Positions 7,382-15,547 of a DNA stretch of 15,547 bases are shown one piece after another. This DNA comes from Euperipatoides rowelli (taxonomy: Eukaryota > Onychophora > Udeonychophora > Euonychophora > Peripatopsidae). The position numbers were made by a program, and so were the translations under genes. Below the pieces are notes generated by a model. That model saw only the letters and a program-made list of their open reading frames with translations, was not told the origin of the DNA and did not search any database. The DNA lies in the NCBI GenBank assembly GCA_003024985.2, contig PXIH01S0023549.1. The stretch is one strand, 5' to 3'. Position 1 is the first letter of the stretch. Every line of letters begins with the position of its first letter.

Positions 7382-9090
7382 CTGTATATAATATAAATAT
7401 ATACAGTAATGTACTGTATATACTTTCACTAAGTTATAATAGAGTTTTGATAACATATAATTCTGTAAAACATTTAAATTAAGTCGAGTAATATTAATTA
7501 ATTTAAAAACATCATTAAAGAATATTTAATAGACTTACATTTTCCTAATAAAAACACTCAATACCATAGTTTCATCACTAAGTCCAAGAACTTCCGATAA
7601 CCTTCTGTAGACCTGTAATGATACGAGTTTGAGACTCTTTATTTTTTTTATAAAATACGAATTAAGAATAATGACAAAAGGGTTAGGAGTAAAATCAGGA
7701 TCCAAATTGTACAATTATAAAACAGAAATAGTCTCCAAACTAATGAAAAGAAAAGAAAAACTCTTTGTTAACATGACAAAACTAGGCTATTGTCTACAAT
7801 TTTTGTTCTTTCTAATAGGTTACCAAACCAATAAAGGTTAAGTCTTGAACTCTTCCAGAAAAAGATTTTTGCAATTTAATATCAAAAATTTTATATCAAT
7901 TTCCTGAGATTCAAATGAAGATCTCTTTTAACTTATATTGTGTTAAGATCAACAAAAATTAAGAACATTTTTCATGAAAACATCAAGGATTCATAAAATT
8001 TGACTTTTAGGTGGCCTAATAAATTCTTTTGTCATACAAACTGATACATTTTTAAAATGGAATTTTTATTTTTAATCTATCTATTCAAACAAACAATTAT
8101 CGTAAATTGATAGCCTGTACTATACTGTGTATCAGTACTACATGATTGGAACATTACAGACCAATTACTCAGGTTCCTGTCAAATGAGCCGCACGATAAA
8201 TGAGCAGAAAATTAAAATTGAATGACATATTAAAATGTAGTATTAACCACTATGCTTTTTCTGATCATCCAAGTTGAAAAGATTAACTAAAATATCTGAT
8301 AGTAGGGATCAAACAAATATTTTCTTTTAGTATTCATCATCCGACTGTTTATGGACAGTATTCGGCCGAATCTTACTCAACTCTCTGAGTAACCAATTGA
8401 TTATATTAACATACTCAAAATAATATATTAAACATGTGGGGGCGGGAGTTCTTGCTTGAATAAATTTTAGAAATATAAGGTCAAGACCTATTGTATATAG
8501 AAAATCATAGTCCAATAGTTAGCGTACTTTTATGAATGCCATGTGGAGGTACTGTAGGTAGTATTTTATTATGAATGCAATGCACCATTAATATAAACAT
8601 ATGTCACAACAGAGTATATAAAATGCTAACTCAATAAGGGCATAATCCTTATGAAATATGTATAATGGTTTCATTGATTCAATTATATTAACACTTTCAA
8701 TCTTGCCAATGATACTACTACTATTGTAATAAGCAACTGACCATTAGTAGGTCGGCTGCAACATTGATATAACAGGTGACTGGAGTCGGCCAAGAAATAA
8801 GATTTTTGGAAAGTACTCTAATGGCTGGAGATTTAATGACATTCAGTCACTGTTATATATAGAGATCAAAGCTTAAAAAAGTCCTAATTTCTATAAATTT
8901 ATGAAAATAGTAAATAAATCAGAAGGGATTGCCCACTTTCCAAGCTTAACACTTTATGTACTAACATTTTTTTTANTTGGCAAGCCCTCCAGACTGCCAT
9001 AATTTAGCCTTTTGTAAAAAAAATGTTATTCCTTTAATTTAATTCATATTTATATTTTTGATATTCTTAACACTAATTAGTTGTTTTATT
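7382..9090. other. AT-rich stretch with nothing recognisable
   Basis: Apart from CAGTATA simple sequence at the left edge (to about 7420), I see no gene, RNA or transposon end. Frames at 7629-7841 (plus) and 8327-8515 (minus) have compositions expected by chance in AT-rich DNA and no conserved motif. Confidence 0.5.
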
Positions 9091-9092
9091 AN

Positions 9093-9129
<37 letters not shown>

Positions 9130-9140
9130 TATATATATAT
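9093..9140. repeat. (TA)n microsatellite
   Basis: About 17 uninterrupted TA units follow an ambiguous base at 9092, then a CAGTATATATATAT variant. The adjacent N suggests a length-polymorphic or poorly resolved site. Confidence 0.9.
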
Positions 9141-11119
9141 CGTGGACTACCTTCAGTATTGTATGGACTATAATTGCTAGTGTTAGGCCTAGATAGGACC
9201 CCTGTCCATTGATTGCAGCCTTGAAGGTTTGGATCTTGATTGAAAAACAGGATATTACAAGAGTTATTAAAGCAGATTTATCAAAAATAATTAAATTTAT
9301 TTGCAGGTTAATAAACTATTTCACAAACACAGTAATCATTCTAGAATATTATATCAGCTGTAGGCTACCATATCACCTTTGCCAGGACAGCTTGCTTTAA
9401 CTGGCTAGAACTCTGCTTTCTTGTTAGCTCATTTTAATTCTACGCACTCCCTCAGAAACTGATCAAACATCAACTTAAATACTAGGATCAATTCACGGTT
9501 CATAAAACCATAGACAATATTGATCAACTACAGTTAATTGGATATAAACTGTTCTGAATAGTTGATTAATTACATAGTTAATGTGAGTATACTAACAAGA
9601 GGATTGGCAGAAAGGTTGCAGTAGAGCCATCACAGTAAATTTAAAAACACATCCATCATAGAGTGCACATACTATATAATTAAACTAGTTATAACATTTT
9701 TTATTGAGTGGATAAAGTAATCTGGACAAATACAAATATAAATATGATGGAAAACAACAGACTATAGTCCAGCGAGGTTGTCCCTGGTCTTATAATTAGC
9801 TTCATTGTACTAAAATAGTCCTGCATATAAAGTTTCATCACTTTTGAATAAGTAAAACTGAATATTCAAATTAATTAATAAAACATTTACAGCTCACGCT
9901 AGAATCAGAGATTCAAGATGGCGCTGGATTAGTTTGTTAAAGCATAGGGACAAATTCACTTTATGTAAATAACAGTTTTTAGAATATTCGGACAAATTTA
10001 AAGTTCATAATTGGATTAAGTATGGTTAATTTAGATGGCACATAAATTTATATGACAATCACAATTAAAATGACAAAGTTGTGATACCAAACGTAAACAA
10101 GGCATGTTTATATTGGTATTTGTTGTATTCACATCACCAGCAGCTCGAAAAATCACAGTAGACTTCCATACAAAAGTTTTTCAGCTGATTTTTTTCACAA
10201 ACAAACTTTACCTTTACAAAATATTTATAATTTACAAATTAATAAACCTATAGGTTGACAATTAACCCCTAAATAAAATAAATTATTTTAAACTATATGA
10301 TAGCATAAAAAATACATTTACAGGGCAATAACAATTTAATATTTACATAATCTTTAATCTAAAATAATTAATCATTCATACATCACACATTAATTTAAAT
10401 ACATTAACTAATTAAACTATTGGTCTTAATAATGACTCTATATATTTTCATGACATCATAGCACTAATAAATAACAACAGGGCCACTGACCAACTAAACA
10501 TAACCTTTTTCTAATTATTGCGGGGTAAAAAAAATCAAAAATGAATAACATAATTATTCAGATGAGGTTGAGTCAAAATACAATTATTTTCTATAAATAA
10601 ACAATATAAGAGGATACAAAAATTGTCATACTCCACCAGGTATAAATCACACTAAGCTTTAGCAACATGCCATTTGGCAAAAACAAACAAGGGCTTTGGT
10701 TTAGCCCACCTACTACCCCTCTTCAATACTTAAAGTACTCTTGTAGTAACTCATATAATGTAAGCTATTATATTCCTTTTACACACTCCCCCTTCAAACA
10801 TTATCTCAATATTCTGTACTAATTTTGACAGCTCACAGGCTGTAGAACTACTGCATAGTTCATCTTACTACAAGATCACGTCACTACTCATTTTTAATAC
10901 ATTGGTTATGCTATATATGAGAGCTTCTGTAGCAACCTTTTACTCAACAAATAATACAGCATTCCTGACTAAAATTTTATCTTTGGGATTTACTTCTTTA
11001 AAGTAACCCTTTTTTTTTTCATTTCATAATTGGGTCACACATTTTTTCCCCAACTACTACTATTTTCCCTACAACTACTTAAGGGTACTACATCTGGCAA
11101 CCCTATTTAGAATTTATTT
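9141..11119. other. AT-rich stretch with no recognisable gene
   Basis: No coding homology, tRNA or transposon end was found on either strand. The single notable word is TTCAAGATGGCGCTGG at about 9913-9928, which contains AAGATGGCG, the core recognised by YY1-type zinc-finger factors at some metazoan promoters. No CpG-rich context or initiator accompanies it, so I do not call a promoter. The rest is A/T-rich with short pyrimidine tracts near 11000-11060. Confidence 0.5.
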
Positions 11120-11296
11120 GGATCGGGGATTCTTTATAACTTCTACTAAGCCACCTCCGATATTATTAGGTTACTTTCATCTGAATAACATTTCATTTAT
11201 TTATTATGGATCGGGAATTTTTTACTATTTCACTTAAGCCACCTCCATTATTATCTAAGCTTCTCAGTTTTTGACAAACATTTCATTTGTATATTC
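11120..11296. repeat. 88-bp tandem duplication
   Basis: Two diverged copies start with GGATCGGGGATTCTTTA (11120) and GGATCGGGAATTTTTTA (11208). Both continue to a shared ...TAAGCCACCTCC block and end with AACATTTCATTT / AACATTTCATTTG. Divergence is moderate, so the duplication is not recent. No third copy is seen. Confidence 0.75.
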
Positions 11297-11397
11297 GTTT
11301 TGATAAATTGTGACCCATCATGATAAATTGTGCACAAGATGCCATTATCTCAAGCATGAAATATGAAAAATACTTAGCACAGATCCACCATTTTTAA

Positions 11398-11415
11398 ACC
11401 TGTAGTCATCGCAGT
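11398..11415 (+). repeat. Left terminal inverted repeat of the piggyBac-like element
   Basis: ACCTGTAGTCATCGCAGT directly follows TTAA at 11394-11397. It differs from the right end at the first base and at one internal base. The first-base difference from the canonical C suggests decay at this end. Confidence 0.7.
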
Positions 11416-11490
11416 CAGAAAGTTACATGAGTAGTCGCGGTATATCTATGAGATACATGTGTGTATATATAACAGATATAAAAAAANAAA
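11404..11490 (+). repeat. Left-end repeat, copy 1
   Basis: This copy contains AGTCATCGCAGT (11404), AGTAGTCGCGGT (11430) and the dyad TATCTATGAGATA (11443). It then reads AACAGATATAAAAAA, interrupted by an N at 11487. The same order recurs at 12551-12650, about 1.15 kb to the right, in the same orientation. Confidence 0.75.
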
Positions 11491-12550
11491 TATATACGCG
11501 AGCAAACTGAATGACCGATCTATCTCAGGCATCGGATTCGCGTCTTGATAACAATGCCCGAGCTATATCGGGCATCGGCCGCAAAGTGTTAACTTATCTG
11601 GTCAATAAATCAGTATTAAAAGTAATGAATGTAGGCAAAGAATACTTTGAAACTGTTAAGTTTATTTCAATGGAATGTTTTTGTCAATTCATATAAATAT
11701 AATTAAACAATGTGTTGGCACTATGAGGTGTTAATTACAGTATCGTATGACAACTTACATAATGAACGATTGTTAGTTGGTAAGGCAATATGATAGAAGC
11801 GACGACTAGTTTACGAGTGATAACATGGCTAGGCTTGCTGTAAGTTGGCACACAGGGCCAACCTCCAATGGAAATTTCTGGATGACCAGCTATATTCTTG
11901 CTGTTTTTGAATAAGACAGCTAACACAAAAGTACTAGGCTAGCCGTTGGGAGAGAAGATCTGAATAAAAGCCTTTGCATGGCTTGGATACGATTTTGTTG
12001 TTAATCCAGGATTCAAGATCCTCCAATAGATTAGCTTAATTCAATTCAATGAGATTATCAGCGTTAGTCCAATGGAGTCGAGACCCTTCATCCAGGCATC
12101 TGCTTTTTTTCTACTGCAGCCTGTGTTTTTGGTTTGATTACAGAATGCATTTTGAAAGATCATAATTTGTTAGCTGTAGTTGATGTTTGTTTTGCAGCAT
12201 ATTGTGGTGCCATTTATGTTTCCTCATAAGAAGCATTAAAAGTTTTTATATAAAGAAACAGACTTTATATAAAATTGTCAAATTTTTGAATGGTCACACT
12301 ATATAAACTGTATATAGCCTACAATGTGTGTAGGCTATATATTTATTATAGCCTACACACATTTATTATATTTATGTAGGTATTAATTTTAACTAAAATA
12401 TAAGAATCTGAATTTAAAACTGTTAATTCATCATTATTCATTACCTTGAAAAACATTCATTTTTTTTTAAGATGATGAAACATGTTTAGAATCAATGGAT
12501 GGAGGGAGTTGAATTGAATGGCCAACTTGATGAGAATCTGACTCGTGAAT
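11416..12550. other. Interior of the piggyBac-like element, left part
   Basis: After the left-end repeat this holds a small dyad, ATGCCCGA / TCGGGCAT, around 11553-11574, and a pair of competing hairpins at 12311-12363. The rest is AT-rich sequence with no recognisable coding content. The 61-codon frame at 11511-11696 begins MTDLSQASDS. It has no family match that I recognise and may be chance or a scrap of lost coding sequence. Confidence 0.4.
12311..12363. repeat. Two mutually exclusive hairpins sharing a middle arm
   Basis: TATATAGCCTACA (12311-12323) pairs perfectly with TGTAGGCTATATA (12329-12341). The same middle strand, AATGTGTGTAGGCTATA (12323-12339), also pairs perfectly over 17 bases with TATAGCCTACACACATT (12347-12363). 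Only one of the two stems can form at a time. They probably arose from repeated copying of one short arm. Confidence 0.85.
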
Positions 12551-12650
12551 ACAGTCATCGCGGTCAGAAAGTTACGAGTAGTCGCGGTGTATCTGTGAGA
12601 TACATATGTACTATATATTTCAAAATACAGTATATAACAGATATAAAAAA
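12551..12650 (+). repeat. Left-end repeat, copy 2 (internal)
   Basis: This is a direct repeat of 11402-11490. AGTCATCGCGGT at 12553, AGTAGTCGCGGT at 12577, TATCTGTGAGATA at 12590 and AACAGATATAAAAAA follow in the same order. It carries extra bases before AACAGATAT that join it to the tandem repeat on its right. It is not preceded by TTAA, so it is either a duplicated subterminal region or the remnant of another element's end. Confidence 0.75.
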
Positions 12651-13058
12651 CTTAAATAGTATTTTTTTATCAGGAATTTTAATATACTGTATGTAAAAAA
12701 AAAAATCCATGAAACAGATTTTTTTTTATGAATTTTTTTCTAAATGTCAGCATACAACAGAAATCATTAACAGCTCGTATTTACTCTATGTCCAAATAAT
12801 ACATTGTTAAATATTTCAAAATCTATAACAGATACAAAAAACTTAGATAGTATTTTTTGTTCTATTTTTTATCAGGAATTTTAATATATATATATAAAAA
12901 ATCAACAAACAGATTTTCTTTTATGATTATTTTCTAAATGTCGGCATTCATTACACTTGTACCGTATTTACTGTATGTAGAAATAGATACCTTGTTAAAT
13001 ATTTCAAAATCTATAACAGCTAGAAAAAAACTTGAATTTATTTATAAATGTCGGCTAT
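12616..13058 (+). repeat. Tandem repeat of about 190 bp, 2.3 copies
   Basis: Units begin with TATTTCAAAAT at 12616, 12812 and 13000 (spacings 196 and 188). Each runs through AACAG(A/C)TA, AAAAAACTT and a TCTAAATGTC(A/G)GCAT block. The first two also share TTTTTATCAGGAATTTTAAT. The third copy has an internal deletion that joins AAAACTTGAATTT directly to ATAAATGTCGGC. The array lies inside the piggyBac-like element, just after the internal left-end copy. Confidence 0.85.
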
Positions 13059-13246
13059 TTAAAAAAAAAAAAGAAAAAAGCCAGTTCTTCTTACATTTTC
13101 CATTGCTGTTTCTCTGTCGTTGGAGATAAAATTTTCTGGTTTTGAGTTTTGAAATGTGCATTAAATTCTTATTTAAAAAATGTATAAATTTATGCCTAAA
13201 TGTTTTATTATATTTGAATTATTTACCTGAAAAAAATACCTAGGTG

Positions 13247-13272
13247 AGTCGTCGTGGTGTATCTGACAGATA
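13247..13272 (+). repeat. Additional subterminal motif pair
   Basis: AGTCGTCGTGGT (13247-13258) followed by TATCTGACAGATA (13260-13272) repeats the motif-plus-dyad arrangement seen at both element ends. It is the most diverged copy. Confidence 0.6.
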
Positions 13273-13370
13273 AAATCAAAGAAAATCAATATATGCCTTG
13301 CCGTCACAACACCGACTAATTGACAGATGAAAAAAACTCATTAATTTAGGAGAATTAAAGGCTGTATAAT

Positions 13371-13397
13371 TTTCTAGCTCAGCGCATTAGCTAGAAA
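13371..13397. repeat. 9-bp hairpin near the right end of the piggyBac-like element
   Basis: TTTCTAGCT (13371-13379) pairs with AGCTAGAAA (13389-13397) around the loop CAGCGCATT. It lies about 55 bases inside the right terminus. Confidence 0.6.
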
Positions 13398-13432
13398 TTA
13401 ATTTTTGAAAAATAATTGTGTATCTCACAGAT

Positions 13433-13450
13433 ACTGCGATGACTGCAGGG
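13433..13450 (-). repeat. Right terminal inverted repeat of the piggyBac-like element
   Basis: ACTGCGATGACTGCAGGG ends directly at TTAA (13451-13454). The reverse complement starts CCCTGCAGTC, as expected of a piggyBac-type terminus. Confidence 0.75.
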
Positions 13451-13454
13451 TTAA

Positions 13455-14546
13455 TAGGCTAGCACATGACTACAAAAAAAAATCGATCAAATTTGAGCTG
13501 GCCACTACTCAGCTAAAATTATCATGAAAGTCACCGTTAAACTGCTGAGAAATTTTTTTTTGCACAACTTTCAAGGCCAATACAACATGTCCAACAGCAA
13601 AACTTACTCTACTGAAAGTACATGAAAACAAAATGTTCACGTAAAAAATTAGCATGTTCCACAATTATTAAAATGACACCACTTACTAAGCGCCTTTACT
13701 ATATTTACCTTAATAAAGAAGGGCTCCTGTGCCCTGCTCTTCAAACACTGGACAAGTTGAAGTGTGGCAAAACTTTAGGACAAATAAGGGAAATACGTCT
13801 TCAGGGTTATACTATATTTCCAGCAACTATATCAATAACACCACTGCACCTGTGCAGGTTGAAAGCTCAAACTTGGATTCAGTGCCTCCCTACCATTTGA
13901 GGGTGCTAATTGAGTGGGCATATTTATTTGGCAATTGGGGTACTCTTCATTTTGACACTTAAACTGTGTTTCCTTTATTATTGGAATTCACCTGGTAACA
14001 CTTCTATCCCTGCTCTTTTCAAATCTTAAAACAAAAGGGAGACCCATTTGACGATTTATAAACAACCACATTGTCATGGATTGTTCTGTCCTAAACTTCT
14101 CAAAATACTTTAACATGAATGTATCAATTGGGCCAGAAAAAAAACAATACAGTACCATATACACAGCGTTAGATTACATTATCTTTGATGGTTACTATTT
14201 TAAACCAACAATGTGTGTGCTACAAAAAACTTATTAGACTGAACTGCTACAATCAAGCACGATAATTATACTGAATTCAAATGCTAACAACTAGAGAATT
14301 TATCACTGGAAAGGGATCAACCTAACATTTAAATAACATGGCGCTCATAATCCCAACCTACTAATTAAACCTTAACTATTCAAAATACAATGAAGCCGCC
14401 TGACACAACTTCAATTATACTGCACTAACTCTTATAACTTTACAGCCTTCATCCTGATAAGACCATCTCCCGTTACTACAATAAAAGTCCACAGCCTTAT
14501 GACCAGTTTCCTCAGCCAGCATAAAAAAAAAAAAAAAAAAAAAAAA
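13455..14546. other. Unassigned stretch ending in AATAAA and an A24 tail
   Basis: No gene is recognised. Two overlapping plus-strand frames at 13622-13900 and 13729-13962 show no known domain; that part is somewhat less AT-rich than its surroundings. AATAAA at 14480-14485 is followed 37 bases later by 24 consecutive A residues (14523-14546). That arrangement can mark the 3' end of a retroposed transcript, though the spacing is a little long and I found no flanking duplication. Confidence 0.35.
14523..14546 (+). repeat. Poly(A) tract, 24 bases
   Basis: An uninterrupted A24 run preceded by CAGCCAGCAT. It may be a retroposition tail or a simple mononucleotide repeat. Confidence 0.85.
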
Positions 14547-15318
14547 CATAAAAGACATTGATCTGGTAAAGTATTTTTTGAAATATATATTTTTTTAAAT
14601 CTTGCATTTTTTTAAATATCTGTTTTAGACTGTTAGTACATAATAAATACTTTATCAATTTCTTCTTTTAACCAAAATTACTTTTTACTAAAACTAATGT
14701 TGGAGCTCCTGCTTCCAGGCACTGCAACAAACAATGCTAAATTGTTGTGAAATTTGACAAATTTTGCACAAAATGGCTGGTGTTTTTTTTCTCAAACTTT
14801 AAAATAGGCTTTCACACCTTTATTACTTTAATAAAAAAAATATTCATATCACTTTAAAAGATAATTCAATTAATAAATGACTTTATAACTGTCTTTCAAA
14901 AAATATCAAAAAATTCATGGACATTAAAATTTCAAAAATTTTGAGTTTTACATACACTATACAGTGTCTAAAAATTAAAAAAAAAAACTGGACGCCAGTC
15001 TGAGCATTCAAGTATCCAATCCTCCATACTACATAATAGCTAAGGATGGTAGAAGGAAATTAGTTCCTTCTCTTATCCACACCTAAACCGGGTGATGGGT
15101 ACTACCACCCGTCCGTCATGCCTAAAATGCGCATTTGATAAAAATACCAATCTCTTAACAAAAATAACAACAGTCATAATAATCAAAAATACCAAAATGA
15201 GAGTACCTGGAACTAGGAAAAACTCCAATAAAAGTCACATTTATAAAAGCCAACCCTTATTTGCAATTTATTTAAATTACATTCTATTAAATAAATATAT
15301 GGTAAATCCCTAACATAA
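14547..15318. other. Unassigned AT-rich stretch with a hairpin
   Basis: No coding region is recognised. A GC-richer patch at about 14988-15135 contains the imperfect hairpin at 15044-15078 and a second small one, CGGGTG / CACCCG, at about 15089-15111. On the minus strand this patch ends in a T-run after GGCGTCCAG (about 15000-14979), which resembles a Pol III-type terminator, but I could not find clear internal promoter boxes. Confidence 0.4.
15044..15078. repeat. 15-bp imperfect hairpin
   Basis: GGATGGTAGAAGGAA (15044-15058) pairs with TTCCTTCTCTTATCC (15064-15078) at 12 of 15 positions around the loop ATTAG. The seven pairs nearest the loop are perfect. Confidence 0.7.
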
Positions 15319-15547
15319 GATAGTAATAGTAATAGTAATAGTGATAGTAATAGTGATAGTGATAGTGATAAAAGTAATAGTGATAGTGATAGTGTTAGTG
15401 ATAGCAATAATGATAGCAATAGCGATAGTGATAGTAATTGTAATAGTAATGGTAATAGCAATAGAAATAGTAATAGTAATAGTAATAGTAATAGTAATAG
15501 TAATAGTAATAGTAATAGTAATAGTAATAGTAATAGTAATAGTAATA
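15319..15547 (+). repeat. AGTAAT/AGTGAT hexanucleotide satellite
   Basis: A repeat of 6-base units based on TAGTAA, with TAGTGA variants concentrated in the inner part and nearly pure TAGTAA from about 15460 to the window edge, where it continues. Read as protein it gives serine/asparagine/aspartate repeats on one strand and leucine/serine repeats on the other (15213-15461, minus). These are consequences of the satellite and not evidence of a gene. Confidence 0.9.

Larger units (their letters stand above)
11394..13454. mobile_element. piggyBac-like non-autonomous element, about 2.05 kb
   Basis: The segment is bordered by TTAA at 11394-11397 and TTAA at 13451-13454. Immediately inside are inverted ends ACCTGTAGTCATCGCAGT (11398-11415) and, as reverse complement of 13450-13433, CCCTGCAGTCATCGCAGT, matching at 16 of 18 positions. 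A TTAA target duplication with ends starting CCC is the hallmark of the piggyBac superfamily. No DDD transposase is recognisable in the interior; the small frames at 11511-11696 (plus) and 11735-11926 (minus) show no family motifs. The element would therefore depend on a transposase elsewhere. A second copy of the left-end sequence at 12551 lacks TTAA, so an alternative is a smaller element of about 0.9 kb nested or fused inside another copy. Confidence 0.7.

Noticed and set aside
9913-9928. YY1-like AAGATGGCG as a promoter element
   Set aside because: A single motif without CpG richness, an initiator or a nearby exon is not enough to call a promoter.
13622-13962. Two overlapping frames suggesting a small gene
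   Set aside because: They compete for the same bases, and neither shows a domain, repeat or signal sequence. At most this is an untranslated part of a retroposed transcript.
15213-15461. Minus-strand leucine/serine-repeat protein
   Set aside because: It is a translation of the AGTAAT/AGTGAT satellite and not a real coding region.
15319-15547. CRISPR-like array
   Set aside because: The repeat unit is 6 bases with no spacers, so it is a simple satellite.

Overview
The window is AT-rich eukaryotic DNA. I see no intact host gene, no bacterial-style operon and no functional RNA gene that I can support. It has a transposase with a THAP domain, a probable spliced exon boundary, TA and AAT microsatellites, scattered single N bases typical of a draft assembly, and dense transposon debris. 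These point to a metazoan. THAP/P-element relics and the recurring short motif TAGGCCTA/TAGCCTAC would suit a marine invertebrate such as an echinoderm or hemichordate, but that placement is a low-confidence guess.

Layout. From about 185 to 2470 the minus strand carries a decayed P-element/THAP9-type transposase. Its conserved blocks can be followed from the end of the THAP zinc finger (about 2470) through the RNase H-like core (about 1590 to 920) to the C-terminal part (about 505 to 185). It is broken by several frameshifts, by stops and by a foreign insert of about 330 bp starting at 1182. Next to it, at 2527-2638, is a compact direct-plus-inverted repeat. From 2640 to about 5980 the DNA is mostly low-complexity, with short hairpins, an AT/CAGTATA block, a possible tRNA-derived SINE head and one conspicuously GC-richer stretch at 4680-5200 of unknown identity.

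From 5984 to 7381 lies a foldback structure of about 1.4 kb: two diverged arms of about 550-580 bp in inverted orientation around a loop of about 260 bp. From 7382 to about 11390 there is AT-rich sequence with a (TA)n tract and an 88-bp tandem duplication. From 11394 to 13454 is the best-defined mobile element, about 2.05 kb and bounded by TTAA on both sides. It has 18-bp terminal inverted repeats (16 of 18 matching) beginning CCCTGCAGTC at one end, which is the layout of a piggyBac-superfamily non-autonomous element. Inside are repeated subterminal motifs and a tandem repeat of about 190 bp.

The rest (13455-15547) contains no recognisable gene. It holds a possible retroposed 3' end with an A24 tail, a hairpin, and a long AGTAAT/AGTGAT hexanucleotide satellite that runs off the window.

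No set of genes here works together. The region reads as an intergenic or intronic graveyard of at least three unrelated DNA transposon types. The most notable items are the piggyBac-like element with its paired subterminal motifs, the 1.4-kb foldback, and the P-element relic in which a probable catalytic aspartate codon has been hit by a small deletion.
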